From: Planococcus sp. ISL-110
GTDB taxonomy: Bacteria > Bacillota > Bacilli > Bacillales_A > Planococcaceae
Direction of reading: 5' to 3'
Length of the DNA: 64,000 nucleotides
Assembly: GCF_018613575.1 (NCBI RefSeq)
Contig: NZ_JAGGPX010000014.1
Span: 1-64,000, forward strand
The notes beneath the pieces were generated by a model that saw nothing but the letters and a program-made list of their open reading frames with translations, was not told the DNA's origin and made no database searches. Below are positions 34,722-45,827 of the stretch, in pieces (the stretch's first letter is position 1; every line of letters begins with the position of its first letter). Made by a program: the position numbers and the translations under genes.

Positions 34722-35861
34722 ATGAATTTTCAACTGTCTGAAGAACACGAAATGATCCGCAAAATGGTAAGAGATTTCGCGAACAAAGAGGTGGCACCAA
34801 CAGCGGAAGAGCGTGACGAAGAAGAGCGCTTTGACCGTGAAATCTTTGATAAGATGGCCGAACTTGGCCTTACCGGCATTCCGTGGCCGGAAGAATACGG
34901 CGGCATCGGGTCGGATTATTTGGCCTATTGCATCGCAGTGGAAGAATTGTCGCGCGTTTGTGGATCCACAGGTGTTACGTTGTCGGCGCATACATCACTT
35001 GCCGGATGGCCGGTCTATACATTCGGAACAGAAGAGCAAAAGCAAAAATATCTTCGTCCGATGGCTGAAGGCACAAAAATCGGTGCTTACGGATTAACGG
35101 AACCGTCTGCAGGATCTGACGCAGGATCCATGCGCACTTCTGCTAAAGAAGACGGTGACCATTATGTGCTGAACGGTTCGAAGATCTTCATCACCAATGG
35201 CGGCATTGCGGACATCTACGTTGTTTTCGCTGTAACAGATCCGGAATCGAAACATAAAGGCACGACTGCATTTATCATTGAAAAAGACTTTGAAGGTTTC
35301 TCGGTCGGCAAAAAAGAACGCAAGCTTGGCATTCGCTCAAGCCCGACAACGGAAATCATTTTCGATAACTGCCGTGTGCCGAAAGAAAACATCTTGGGTG
35401 AACTTGGGCAAGGCTTCAAAATCGCTATGCAGACGCTTGACGGCGGACGCAACGGCATCGCAGCTCAGGCTGTCGGAATTGCACAAGGGGCGCTTGACGC
35501 TTCCATTGATTATGCAAAAGAGCGCGAGCAATTCGGCAAGCCGATCATGGTCAACCAAGGGGTTTCATTCAAATTGGCGGATATGGCAACTTCAATCGAA
35601 GCGTCCCGTCTGTTGACTTATCAGGCAGCTTGGCTCGAGTCGAACAAGCTGTCCTACAGCAAAGAATCGGCGATGGCAAAATTGATGGCCGGCGATACAG
35701 CGATGAAAGTGACCGTGGAAGCGGTTCAAGTTTTCGGTGGCTATGGCTACACGAAGGATTATCCGGTTGAACGCTTTATGCGCGATGCGAAAATCACGCA
35801 AATTTATGAAGGCACGCAGGAAGTCCAGCGTCTGGTTATTTCCCGGATGGTTACGAAATAA
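34722..35861 (+). CDS. Acyl-CoA dehydrogenase (second copy)
   Basis: A 379-residue acyl-CoA dehydrogenase with [34 protein letters not shown] and [14 protein letters not shown] (catalytic Glu). It is close to AcdA-type enzymes for short or branched chains. The ATG at 34722 is 8 bases after GGAGG; an ATG at 34707 lies before that site and is rejected. Sitting beside IcmF, it could act on isobutyryl-CoA or butyryl-CoA, but this is inference. Confidence 0.93.
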   Translation: MNFQLSEEHEMIRKMVRDFANKEVAPTAEERDEEERFDREIFDKMAELGLTGIPWPEEYGGIGSDYLAYCIAVEELSRVCGSTGVTLSAHTSLAGWPVYTFGTEEQKQKYLRPMAEGTKIGAYGLTEPSAGSDAGSMRTSAKEDGDHYVLNGSKIFITNGGIADIYVVFAVTDPESKHKGTTAFIIEKDFEGFSVGKKERKLGIRSSPTTEIIFDNCRVPKENILGELGQGFKIAMQTLDGGRNGIAAQAVGIAQGALDASIDYAKEREQFGKPIMVNQGVSFKLADMATSIEASRLLTYQAAWLESNKLSYSKESAMAKLMAGDTAMKVTVEAVQVFGGYGYTKDYPVERFMRDAKITQIYEGTQEVQRLVISRMVTK

Positions 35862-35876
35862 GCGGAGGGTTGCCTT

Positions 35877-36518
35877 ATGAACAAAAAGCGTGAGATTGAG
35901 TCTTCTGTGAAAGACGAAAGCCTGATTGAAAAGCGCCGCGAACAGATGATTCGCGGGGCCGTCACGCTTTTTAAAGAAAAAGGCTTTCACCGGACAACAA
36001 CGCGGGAAATTGCAAAAGCAGCCGGCTTCAGCATCGGTACTTTGTACGAATACATCCGGACCAAGGAAGATGTGCTGTATCTTGTCTGTGACTCTATTTA
36101 CGACGAGGTGCATATGCGTTTGGCCCGGCTGGATATCGAACAGGGCTCCATCAGTGTCCTGATTGCGGCGATTGAGCATTACTACACATTGATCGACGAT
36201 ATGCAGGATGAGTTCGTGGTCATGTACCAGGAATCCAAATCATTGCCAAAAGACGCCTTAAGCTATGTGCTGGATAAAGAACTTGTAATGGTGGCGATTT
36301 TCGAACGCTTGCTGACGCAATGCGTCGACAACAACGAGATCAAGATGACACCGAAAGAAGTGGTCTTGGCTTCCCATCATTTATTCGTCCAAGGGCAGAT
36401 GTGGGCTTTCAGGCGGTGGGCGTTAAATGATTTCACCATTCAGGAGTTTATCGATATGCAAACCAAATTTCTTTTGCAGGGGATGGCAGGGGAAAATATC
36501 TCAATACAGGGGGCTTGA
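35877..36518 (+). CDS. TetR/AcrR family regulator of the acyl-CoA operon
   Basis: A 213-residue repressor. The N-terminal helix-turn-helix (about 25-70) includes [20 protein letters not shown]; the C-terminal ligand domain is all-helical. Its place inside the operon and the paired TGACTGAA..GCTC operators upstream of fadF and the thiolase suggest it represses both units and is relieved by an acyl-CoA, as FadR does in Bacillus. Its stop is five bases before the icmF start. Ligand and target are inferred. Confidence 0.88.
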   Translation: MNKKREIESSVKDESLIEKRREQMIRGAVTLFKEKGFHRTTTREIAKAAGFSIGTLYEYIRTKEDVLYLVCDSIYDEVHMRLARLDIEQGSISVLIAAIEHYYTLIDDMQDEFVVMYQESKSLPKDALSYVLDKELVMVAIFERLLTQCVDNNEIKMTPKEVVLASHHLFVQGQMWAFRRWALNDFTIQEFIDMQTKFLLQGMAGENISIQGA

Positions 36519-36523
36519 CCATA

Positions 36524-39500
36524 ATGGCTACAATTGAAGAAACGAAAACCTATCAACCGAAAAATCATATTCGCTTTGTTACAGCTTCCAGTCTATTTGA
36601 CGGCCATGACGCGTCCATCAATATCATGCGCCGAATTCTGCAGTCGAGCGGCGCCGAAGTAATTCACTTGGGCCACAACCGCTCTGTTGAAGAAGTGGTC
36701 AATGCGGCAATCCAGGAAGATGTCCAGGGCATCTGCATTTCGTCTTACCAAGGCGGCCATATGGAATACTTCAAGTATATGCACGATTTGCTGCAGGAAA
36801 AAGGCGCTTCACAGATCCGCATTTACGGCGGAGGCGGAGGCGTAATTTTGCCGCGCGAAATCAAAGAACTTGAAGAATACGGCATTGCCGGCATTTTTTC
36901 GCCGGAAGACGGCCGCAAAAAAGGCCTGCAGGGCATGATTACGGAAATCGTTGAGGAATGTGATTTCTCGACAGTAAAGCCGGATCAGCCTATTGAAAAC
37001 CTGTCAGCCGACGAACCGGTTGTACTGGCAAACATCATTACAGCGGCAGAAGAAGCCCATACACGCGATACCGATACCGATGATTTGCTGAGAGCAGTTC
37101 GGGAACAGACGAAAAATACGCCGGTCCTTGGCATCACCGGAACAGGCGGCGCCGGAAAAAGTTCATTGACTGATGAATTGATCCGCCGTTTCCTGTCTGA
37201 ACTGCCGGACAAGAAAATCGCCATTCTTTCGATTGACCCGACCAAACAGAAAACCGGCGGCGCACTTCTGGGTGACCGGATCCGCATGAACGCCATCTTC
37301 AACAAGCGCGTCTTTATGAGAAGTTTGGCGACACGCGGTTCACGTTCGGAGCTGTCCGGTGCCATCGGGGACGTGTTGGATGTCGTGAAAGCGGCAGATT
37401 TTGACTTGATTGTTGTCGAAACCAGCGGAATTGGCCAGGGAGATGCAGAAATCGCTAATTTCTCGGACATCTCCATGTATGTCATGACCAGCGAATTCGG
37501 TGCGCCGTCACAGCTTGAGAAAATCGATATGATCGATTATGCCGATTTGATTGTCATCAATAAATTCGAACGCAGCGGTTCGCAGGATGCGCTTCGCCAA
37601 GTGCAGAAGCAGTATCAGCGCAGCCATCTGTTTTGGGAAAAAGATTTGGACGAAATGCCGGTCTACGGCACAATCGCCAGCCAGTTTAACGATAAAGGAA
37701 CCAACTCCCTGTTCGCGGCATTGGTGGCAACGGTCAATGAAAAATGCGGAACCGACTGGGAGACGGATTACGATAAATTCGTCAAAACCCAAAAAGAGAA
37801 CCTCATCATTCCAAACGACCGCCGTTATTATTTGCGCGAGCTGACGGATACGATCCGCGGGTACCACGCAAAAACGAAAGAACAATCCGCCTTTGCGCGC
37901 CGCGTGTTCCAATTGGAAGGCGCCATCGAAGCGGTTAAAGAAAAAGCGCCGGATGATGCATTGGTCGCTTCACTCGAATCGCTGGCTGACGGCGTGCGCG
38001 ATGAACTGACTGCGGAATCCAAACGCATTCTTGCGAACTGGGATGCCTTGAAAGAGATGTATGCCGGAGACGAATTCGTCACATCGGTTCGCGACAAGGA
38101 AATCCGCACCATCCTGCGCACAGAAAGCCTGTCAGGCATTAAAGTGCCACGTGTGGTGTTGCCGAAATTTGTTGATTACGGCGAAATCCTGTCTTGGGTT
38201 TATTTGGAGAACGCTCCAGGTTCATTTCCTTACACAGCTGGTGTATTCCCGTTCAAACGCGCTGGGGAAGATCCAAAGCGCCAGTTTGCCGGCGAAGGAA
38301 CGCCTGAACGCACCAACCGCCGCTTCCATTATTTATCGAAGGACGATGATGCAAAACGCTTGTCGACTGCCTTTGATTCAGTGACGCTTTACGGAGAAGA
38401 TCCGGACCACCGCCCAGACATTTACGGAAAAGTCGGTGAGTCGGGCGTCTCGATCTGTACGCTGGACGATATGAAGAAGCTCTACGAAGGGTTTGACCTT
38501 TGTGCGCCATCGACTTCGGTTTCGATGACCATCAACGGGCCGGCTCCGATCATTTTGGCGATGTTCATGAACACGGCCATTGATCAGCAGGTCAAGCTGA
38601 ATGAAGAAAAACTGGGCCGCACATTGACTGTCGAAGAATTCACTGAAGTCCGTGAAAGTACGCTGCAGGTAGTGCGCGGAACCGTACAAGCCGATATTTT
38701 GAAAGAAGACCAGGGTCAGAACACTTGCATCTTCTCGACTGAATTCGCGCTTCGTATGATGGGTGATATCCAGCAATACTTTATCGACCACAAAGTACGC
38801 AATTATTACTCGGTATCGATTTCAGGCTACCATATTGCCGAAGCAGGCGCGAACCCGATTTCACAATTGGCGTTCACGCTTTCCAACGGTTTCACATACG
38901 TGGAATATTACTTGAGCCGTGGCATGAACATCGATGACTTTGCACCGAACCTGTCGTTCTTCTTCTCGAATGGACTGGATCCGGAGTATACCGTTATCGG
39001 TCGTGTGGCACGCCGCATCTGGGCAGTCGTCATGCGCGATAAATACGGCGCCAACGAACGGAGCCAGAAGCTGAAATACCATGTGCAGACTTCAGGGCGC
39101 AGCCTGCACGCGCAGGAAATCGATTTTAACGATATCCGTACGACGCTGCAGGCCTTGATGGCGCTGCAGGACAATTGCAACTCGCTGCACACCAACGCTT
39201 ACGATGAGGCTATCACCACACCAACCGAAGAATCAGTCCGCCGCGCGATGGCGATCCAAATGATCATCACCAAAGAGCATGGTCTGTCGAAAAACGAGAA
39301 CCCGCTGCAAGGTGCGTTCATCATCGAGGAAATGACGCAATTGGTGGAAGATGCGGTTCTGACGGAATTTGACCGCATCAACGACCGCGGAGGCGTCCTG
39401 GGCGCGATGGAAACACAATACCAGCGAGGCAAAATCCAGGAAGAGTCCATGCATTACGAAATGAAAAAACACACAGGCGAATTGCCGATCATCGGTGTCA

Positions 39501-39775
39501 ACACCTACCTGAACCCGAATCCGCAATCGGACGACGACATCAACGCGATGGAAATCGCCCGCGCCACAGTGGAAGAAAAAGAAACACAAATCAACAACCT
39601 GCGCGCCTTCCAAGAACGCAACGATTCAGCCGAAGCCCTGGAACGCCTCAAGCAGGCAGCCAAGACCGGCGGCAACATCTTTGAAGAGTTGATGGAAACC
39701 GTAAAAGTCGCAAGCCTCGGCCAAATCACCACAGCTTTATATGAAGTAGGCGGACAGTATCGACGGAATATGTAG
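36524..39775 (+). CDS. icmF: Fused isobutyryl-CoA mutase IcmF
   Basis: A 1083-residue adenosylcobalamin-dependent enzyme that interconverts isobutyryl-CoA and n-butyryl-CoA. Domain order: B12-binding domain (about 15-145, with DGHDASIN at 26-33 giving the lower-ligand His28), MeaB-like GTPase chaperone (P-loop GTGGAGKS at about 206-213), linker, and the acyl-CoA mutase barrel (about 550-1083). This arrangement identifies IcmF rather than methylmalonyl-CoA mutase. The ATG at 36524 has AGGGGG ten bases upstream. It links valine/branched-chain breakdown to the adjacent beta-oxidation genes and uses the B12 from the neighbouring cluster. Confidence 0.95.
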   Translation: MATIEETKTYQPKNHIRFVTASSLFDGHDASINIMRRILQSSGAEVIHLGHNRSVEEVVNAAIQEDVQGICISSYQGGHMEYFKYMHDLLQEKGASQIRIYGGGGGVILPREIKELEEYGIAGIFSPEDGRKKGLQGMITEIVEECDFSTVKPDQPIENLSADEPVVLANIITAAEEAHTRDTDTDDLLRAVREQTKNTPVLGITGTGGAGKSSLTDELIRRFLSELPDKKIAILSIDPTKQKTGGALLGDRIRMNAIFNKRVFMRSLATRGSRSELSGAIGDVLDVVKAADFDLIVVETSGIGQGDAEIANFSDISMYVMTSEFGAPSQLEKIDMIDYADLIVINKFERSGSQDALRQVQKQYQRSHLFWEKDLDEMPVYGTIASQFNDKGTNSLFAALVATVNEKCGTDWETDYDKFVKTQKENLIIPNDRRYYLRELTDTIRGYHAKTKEQSAFARRVFQLEGAIEAVKEKAPDDALVASLESLADGVRDELTAESKRILANWDALKEMYAGDEFVTSVRDKEIRTILRTESLSGIKVPRVVLPKFVDYGEILSWVYLENAPGSFPYTAGVFPFKRAGEDPKRQFAGEGTPERTNRRFHYLSKDDDAKRLSTAFDSVTLYGEDPDHRPDIYGKVGESGVSICTLDDMKKLYEGFDLCAPSTSVSMTINGPAPIILAMFMNTAIDQQVKLNEEKLGRTLTVEEFTEVRESTLQVVRGTVQADILKEDQGQNTCIFSTEFALRMMGDIQQYFIDHKVRNYYSVSISGYHIAEAGANPISQLAFTLSNGFTYVEYYLSRGMNIDDFAPNLSFFFSNGLDPEYTVIGRVARRIWAVVMRDKYGANERSQKLKYHVQTSGRSLHAQEIDFNDIRTTLQALMALQDNCNSLHTNAYDEAITTPTEESVRRAMAIQMIITKEHGLSKNENPLQGAFIIEEMTQLVEDAVLTEFDRINDRGGVLGAMETQYQRGKIQEESMHYEMKKHTGELPIIGVNTYLNPNPQSDDDINAMEIARATVEEKETQINNLRAFQERNDSAEALERLKQAAKTGGNIFEELMETVKVASLGQITTALYEVGGQYRRNM

Positions 39776-39778
39776 GTA

Positions 39779-40060
39779 GAAAAGCGGATCCGCCCATGTA
39801 AAGCCCCGACAGGCTTAAGGCGACTTGGCGAAGCGGCGTGTTTTCAGCCGCACAGCCAAGTTGACTTAAGACCCCGAGGGGCTGGGCGGAGAAGCTGGAC
39901 AATGGAAAAGTGAAAGTGCCTGTTCAGCTCTGACAGGCATAAGGCGAACCGGCAGAGTGGCGTTCTTTGCCACACAGCCGGATTGACTTATGACCCGAAG
40001 AGCTAGGCACTTGCAACTGGACAAAGAAAAGCGGATCCGCCCATGTAAAGCTGGATTGGG
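39779..40060 (+). repeat. R1 hairpin elements, tandem copies C1, C2 and partial C3
   Basis: C1 (39779-39901) has outer arms CCGCCC/GGGCGG and inner GCGGC/GCCGC. C2 (39904-40023) has AAGTGCCT/AGGCACTT and inner GTGGC/GCCAC. C3 (40026-40060) repeats the first 25 bases of C1 and is cut short. All units start GAAAAG and full units end near CTGGAC. The array lies between the icmF stop and its terminator. Confidence 0.9.
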
Positions 40061-40086
40061 TAAGGAGAAGCTGATTAAAGGAAGAT

Positions 40087-40134
40087 AAAAGACGCAAAAA
40101 TCCATTAGAAGTTGGATTTTTGCGTCTTTTTTTG
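40087..40134 (+). terminator. Terminator of the acyl-CoA/IcmF operon
   Basis: AAAAGACGCAAAAATCCA and its perfect complement form an 18-bp stem with an 8-base loop, ending in a T-run. Confidence 0.93.
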
Positions 40135-40160
40135 AGCGAAATGCAGGCTGGATTTAATTT

Positions 40161-40280
40161 GCAGTCGTTCAGACCGATTTACAGTCGTTCAAAGAAATTT
40201 ACAGTCGCTCAGACCGATTTGCAGTCGTTCAAAGAAATTTGCAGTCGTTCAAAGAAATTTACGGTCGTTCAGCCGATAGG
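40161..40280. repeat. Six-unit tandem array with exact 20-bp period
   Basis: The core RCAGTCGTTC (with single changes in units 3 and 6) recurs at 40161, 40181, 40201, 40221, 40241 and 40261. The second half is either AGACCGATTT (units 1, 3) or AAAGAAATTT (units 2, 4, 5); unit 6 has AGCCGATAGG. It starts 27 bases behind the icmF terminator. Bases 40281-40417 are AT-rich with nothing I recognise. Confidence 0.9.
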
Positions 40281-40417
40281 TCCTTAATTACCGCAGAAAA
40301 TAGGCTGCTAAAAAGCACAATAAAGAAATTGAATCCAATAATTTATTTTACTAAAGAAAAAATTTCCAAAAAAGAAAAAGAACTCATCCCATAATACCCA
40401 TTCAAAGACATGACCGG

Positions 40418-40446
40418 TCGATATCCCTCCACTTTTTCTGTATAAT
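40418..40446 (+). promoter_or_regulatory. Probable promoter of the small membrane protein gene
   Basis: Consensus TATAAT at 40441-40446 with a weak TCGATA 17 bases upstream. Confidence 0.5.
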
Positions 40447-40486
40447 AAAAGAATACGCATCGCAGAAAACAAGAAGGATGGATACA

Positions 40487-40648
40487 ATGCGCAAAGCTGT
40501 CCACTACATCGTCATCATAATCTGTGTCATACTGATTTTCTTCCTGTACAATAAAGCTTTGGGATCGATACCGTTTATGATTCTGGCGCTCTATTTGTTT
40601 TATTTTGGGTGGAAACAAATAGAACCGAGAAAAAAGAAAACACGGTAG
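40487..40648 (+). CDS. Small two-helix membrane protein of unknown function
   Basis: A 53-residue protein (MRKAVHYIVIIICVILIFFL at the start). Two hydrophobic helices are separated by a short NKALGS turn, with a basic tail ending RKKKTR that should lie in the cytosol. AAGAAGGATGG precedes the ATG at normal spacing and a TATAAT box lies 40 bases upstream, so it looks expressed. I know no family. It lies alone between icmF and rpoE. Confidence 0.65.
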   Translation: MRKAVHYIVIIICVILIFFLYNKALGSIPFMILALYLFYFGWKQIEPRKKKTR

Positions 40649-40710
40649 CGGAGACTAGTTAGTTTGTATATAATGAATTAAGTTACGAAAGAAGAAGGGA
40701 CGTGCACGGA

Positions 40711-41277
40711 ATGAAAATTCGTGAATTATCTAAGGAAGAATTGATAGAAGAGTCATTTGTTGACTTGACATATGCAATGTTGGAAGAGACGCACGAAACA
40801 AAAACCTATGCGGAACTGGTTGCAGAAATCGAGAAATTGCTGAACCTATCTAAAGAGGATATGAAAGACCGCTTGGTTCAATTCTATACAGACTTGAATA
40901 TTGATGGCCGCTTTTTGATCTTGGGCGAAAACCGCTGGGGCCTTCGCGAGTGGTATCCGGTTGAACAGATTGAAGAAGAATCGGCACCGACTGTTAAAGC
41001 ACGCAAAAAGAAAGCCAAAGTGGCTGACGATGAAGGCTTCGACGATCTGGATGAATTATCATTGGAAGACGAATTGGAGTTTGAGGACTTCGGTGAAGAT
41101 GACGATGATGACGATGACGACGAAGTGGTCAAGTCGCCGGTCGAAGCGGAAGTGATTGATTTTGACGCAGAGGACGACGATGACGACGTTGGTGTTTTGG
41201 TTGAAGACCTTGACGGCAACATCATTGATGATGAAGAAGACGACGATGACGATGATGAAGAAGATGACTTGAAGTAA
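40711..41277 (+). CDS. rpoE: RNA polymerase delta subunit
   Basis: A 188-residue protein. The folded N-terminal domain (about 1-95, HARE-HTH type) contains RLVQFYTDLNIDGRFLILGE and WGLREWYP; the C-terminal half is a disordered, extremely acidic tail with runs of Asp and Glu. Delta increases polymerase recycling and promoter selectivity in Bacillota. The neighbour pyrG is the same in B. subtilis. The ATG at 40711 is preferred over a GTG at 40702 because the AAGGGA site would be too close to the latter. Confidence 0.94.
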   Translation: MKIRELSKEELIEESFVDLTYAMLEETHETKTYAELVAEIEKLLNLSKEDMKDRLVQFYTDLNIDGRFLILGENRWGLREWYPVEQIEEESAPTVKARKKKAKVADDEGFDDLDELSLEDELEFEDFGEDDDDDDDDEVVKSPVEAEVIDFDAEDDDDDVGVLVEDLDGNIIDDEEDDDDDDEEDDLK

Positions 41278-41295
41278 TCTGAACATTTTTTCACC

Positions 41296-43034
<1,739 letters not shown>

Positions 43035-43041
43035 ACAAATG

Positions 43042-43078
43042 GCAAAAGCCTTCCCTTGAAAAAAGGGAAGGCTTTTGC
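43042..43078. terminator. Bidirectional terminator between pyrG and ywjG
   Basis: GCAAAAGCCTTCCC and GGGAAGGCTTTTGC form a perfect stem with a small A-rich loop; the A/T runs lie within the stem on both sides, and the two genes converge here. Confidence 0.75.
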
Positions 43079-43090
43079 GCATGGATTGTT

Positions 43091-43576
43091 CTATTCAGCC
43101 AGCAATTCGTCGATGCTCAGCCTGACAGCATAGTAAATATAGAGCGCGGCGATAGCATGCGGAACCAACGCAGGCATGCCATCGTCCTGTACCGGGAAGT
43201 CCGCTGGGCTATCCAACAGCAGAAAGGCATCGGCTAATTCACTTTGGTCCGATTGCGATGAAACAAACGCGAACGGGATGCCGGCATCGGACAATCTTCC
43301 AGCCAGCTCATCCCCTTCTTTATCGGGAGCCAGAATCCAGACGCGATCGGTGCTGGTGACGATGCTGGCAGGCGACCATTCCGCTGCAGCTGTTAAGGGT
43401 TTTTCGCTGTTGATGGCCACGGCGGTTACGGCCTTCATTTCCCCGGAGGCTGCGATAAAGATGGTGCCTTCCGCAATCGCGGCCTGCGCCAAAACGCCGG
43501 CGATGCTGTTGATGGCGTCTTGCTGCTGAGACAGGCGTTCAAACAAACGGTTCAACTGTGCAGTTAAAGAATTCAT
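43091..43576 (-). CDS. ywjG: DUF2529 family protein YwjG
   Basis: A 161-residue cytosolic protein matching DUF2529 (YwjG). The predicted SIS-like sugar-isomerase fold (GTIFIAASGEMKAVTAVAIN, then VWILAPDKEGDELAGRL) suggests phosphosugar binding, but no activity is known. The start follows GAGGTGAAA; an ATG one codon earlier is equally possible. Divergent from spo0F, as in B. subtilis. Confidence 0.85.
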   Translation of the reverse strand: MNSLTAQLNRLFERLSQQQDAINSIAGVLAQAAIAEGTIFIAASGEMKAVTAVAINSEKPLTAAAEWSPASIVTSTDRVWILAPDKEGDELAGRLSDAGIPFAFVSSQSDQSELADAFLLLDSPADFPVQDDGMPALVPHAIAALYIYYAVRLSIDELLAE

Positions 43577-43624
43577 CATTTTCACCTCGTAAAAAAAGTA
43601 TAGCAGATAAAGGAGTGGCTCTTC

Positions 43625-43984
43625 TTGAAAACCATTTTGATTGTAGACGATCAACCAGGCATCCGGCTGTTGCTAAAAGAAGTGTTCAGCAAAGAAGGAT
43701 ACCGGGCGATCTCAGCAGGAAGCGGAAAAGAAGCACTTGAAAGAGTGCAGGAAGCCTGTCCGGACCTGGTGTTATTGGATATGAAAATCCCGGGAATGGA
43801 TGGCATCGAGATCCTGAAGCGCTTAAAGAAAAGCAACGCTGGTGTCCATGTCATCATGATGACCGCTTATGGCGAACTCGACCTCATCAAAGAATCGATG
43901 AACTGGGGAGCGGCGCGTTATTTCACCAAGCCGTTTGATGTCTTTGAAGTGCGTGACGCAGTCAAGCAACTGCTGGAAGAGTAA
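43625..43984 (+). CDS. spo0F: Sporulation phosphorelay response regulator Spo0F
   Basis: A 119-residue stand-alone receiver domain. Acidic pocket Asp8-Asp9, phosphorylated Asp52 (DLVLLDMKIPGMDGIEILKR), Thr80 and Lys102 (FTKPFDV) are all in place. It starts with TTG behind AAAGGAG. Sequence around the phosphorylation site is nearly the same as B. subtilis Spo0F, which carries phosphate between sensor kinases and Spo0B. It lies in the conserved place between ywjG and fbaA. Whether this organism sporulates cannot be told here. Confidence 0.92.
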   Translation: MKTILIVDDQPGIRLLLKEVFSKEGYRAISAGSGKEALERVQEACPDLVLLDMKIPGMDGIEILKRLKKSNAGVHVIMMTAYGELDLIKESMNWGAARYFTKPFDVFEVRDAVKQLLEE

Positions 43985-44068
43985 ACAACGAAGAAGTGGC
44001 GTAAATACAGGGTTTTTGATATAGTATAAAAGATATTCGCTTTACACATTGTCGAGGAGGAATACTAA

Positions 44069-44929
44069 ATGCCGTTAGTTTCAATGAAAGAAATGATGAT
44101 AAAAGGAAAACAAGAAGGATATGCAATCGGTCAATTCAACTTAAACAACCTGGAGTTCACACAGGCAATACTTCAAGCTGCACAAGAAGAGAACTCTCCA
44201 GTCATTTGTGGAGTTTCTGAAGGTGCAGCCCGTTACATGGGTGGCTTCACAACAGTTGTTAATATTGTCAAAGGGTTGATGCATGACTATAAAATCACCG
44301 TTCCTGTAGCAATTCACTTGGATCACGGTTCAAGCTTTGAAAAATGCAAAGAAGCGATTGATGCCGGATTTACTTCGGTTATGATCGATGCCTCTCATCA
44401 TCCTTTCGAAGAGAATATCGAAATCACGAAACAAGTAGTGGAATATGCACGCAAACATAATGTTTCCGTAGAAGCGGAATTAGGAACTGTCGGCGGACAG
44501 GAAGATGACATCATTGCAGATGGCGTCATTTATGCGGATCCGCAGGAATGCAAGAAAATGGTCGATGAAACAGGAATCGACTGCCTGGCACCAGCACTTG
44601 GTTCAGTTCACGGTCCTTATAAAGGCGAACCGAACCTAGGGTTTGCGGAAATGGAAGAAATTTCCCAGCTATGTGACGTGCCGCTTGTATTGCACGGTGG
44701 AACAGGAATCCCGACAAAAGATATTCAGCGCTCTGTTTCTCTTGGTACATCAAAGATTAACGTCAACACGGAAAGCCAGATTACATCGGCTCAAGCAGTC
44801 CGCGACAAATTGAACAGCGATCCGGATGTCTATGATCCCCGCAAATACTTGGGACCAGGCCGCGACGCAATCAAAAAGACTGTAATCGGCAAAATGCGTG
44901 AGTTCGGAAGTTCAGGAAAAGCAGAATAA
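44069..44929 (+). CDS. fbaA: Class II fructose-1,6-bisphosphate aldolase
   Basis: A 286-residue zinc aldolase of glycolysis and gluconeogenesis. Zinc/catalytic residues are in [28 protein letters not shown] and [11 protein letters not shown]. Length and sequence match Bacillus FbaA. GAGGAGGAA precedes the ATG. Followed by a weak terminator and tal, suggesting a partly shared transcript for central carbon metabolism. Confidence 0.96.
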   Translation: MPLVSMKEMMIKGKQEGYAIGQFNLNNLEFTQAILQAAQEENSPVICGVSEGAARYMGGFTTVVNIVKGLMHDYKITVPVAIHLDHGSSFEKCKEAIDAGFTSVMIDASHHPFEENIEITKQVVEYARKHNVSVEAELGTVGGQEDDIIADGVIYADPQECKKMVDETGIDCLAPALGSVHGPYKGEPNLGFAEMEEISQLCDVPLVLHGGTGIPTKDIQRSVSLGTSKINVNTESQITSAQAVRDKLNSDPDVYDPRKYLGPGRDAIKKTVIGKMREFGSSGKAE

Positions 44930-44946
44930 GGTGACAAAAAAGATGG

Positions 44947-44985
44947 GAGAGAAGCGTTAAAATGACGCCTTCTCTTTTTCCCGTC
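44947..44985 (+). terminator. Intercistronic terminator between fbaA and tal
   Basis: GAGAAGCGT and ACGCCTTCTC pair around TAAAATG (one bulge) and are followed by TTTTTC. Likely partial, lowering expression of tal relative to fbaA. Confidence 0.65.
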
Positions 44986-45004
44986 ATACAGGAGGAAAAC
45001 AACT

Positions 45005-45667
45005 ATGAAATTTTTCATCGATACAGCAAACTTTGACGAAATCAAAGAAGCACATGCCTGGGGTATTCTTTCAGGTGTTACAACCAATCCATCATTGGTC
45101 GCAAAAGAGAAAAATGTTTCATTCCACGACCGCTTGAAAGAAATCGCAGCGCTTGTTGACGGTTCGATCAGCGGAGAAGTTATTGCACTTGATGCAGAAG
45201 GCATGATCAAAGAAGGCCGCGAACTGGCTGATCTTGCTCCAAACATCACCGTGAAATTGCCAATGACGCCAGACGGCTTGAAAGCTTGTGCGGTTCTTGC
45301 ATCAGAAGGCAAAAAAGTAAACGTTACTTTAATCTTCAGTGCCAACCAGGCATTGCTTGCAGCACGTGCCGGAGCGGCATACGTTTCTCCGTTCCTTGGG
45401 CGCCTTGACGATATCGGACACAATGGCATGGACTTGATTGCAACAATTGCAGAAATTTTTGCCATCCATGATATTTCTTCAGAAATCATTGCGGCTTCAA
45501 TCCGTCACCCACAGCACGTAACAGAAGCTGCTTTGAATGGTGCACATATCGCCACTATGCCGATCAAAGTGATGCACCAAATGTTCAAGCACCCATTGAC
45601 AGATCAGGGAATCGAAGCATTCCTTGCTGACTGGGAAAAACGTTCTGTAGAAGATGGTGTAAAATAA
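45005..45667 (+). CDS. tal: Transaldolase / fructose-6-phosphate aldolase-type (YwjH)
   Basis: A 220-residue small TalB/FSA-type barrel enzyme. The N-terminal [26 protein letters not shown] and the Schiff-base Lys in NITVKLPMT are present. Family members of this length are transaldolases or fructose-6-phosphate aldolases; the B. subtilis ywjH orthologue acts as a transaldolase. AGGAGGAAAAC precedes the ATG. Confidence 0.92.
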   Translation: MKFFIDTANFDEIKEAHAWGILSGVTTNPSLVAKEKNVSFHDRLKEIAALVDGSISGEVIALDAEGMIKEGRELADLAPNITVKLPMTPDGLKACAVLASEGKKVNVTLIFSANQALLAARAGAAYVSPFLGRLDDIGHNGMDLIATIAEIFAIHDISSEIIAASIRHPQHVTEAALNGAHIATMPIKVMHQMFKHPLTDQGIEAFLADWEKRSVEDGVK

Positions 45668-45669
45668 AA

Positions 45670-45741
45670 AACTTCAATCAGTGGATTGCCCGCCCAAAAA
45701 GCGGGGATTGTGCTGGCCGTTAAAGCGGCAAAATTGAAGTT
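45670..45741 (+). other. Three-way-junction-like structured segment between tal and murA
   Basis: AACTTCAAT (45670-45678) pairs perfectly with ATTGAAGTT (45733-45741). Inside are two hairpins: CCCGC/GCGGG (45689-45705) and GCCG/CGGC (45716-45729). There is no T-run, so it is not a terminator. Its start CTTCAATC resembles the 11393 hairpin of the candidate RNA. The 87 bases up to murA hold no clear promoter. Confidence 0.5.
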
Positions 45742-45827
45742 GTGGCCGGCAGCCATCCTGGACGCCGAAACAATGTAACTTTTCAGGCCAATCGAGCTGA
45801 AGGAAAAGTGGAAAAAGGAGAAATTTA

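Noticed and set aside
40161-40280. CRISPR-like look of the 20-bp array
   Set aside because: Repeat and spacer together are 20 bases and the variable halves recur, so it is a simple tandem array.
40884-41294. Open frame opposite rpoE with long Ser runs
   Set aside because: The Ser runs are the complement of the Asp codons of the delta-subunit tail; no independent gene signals.
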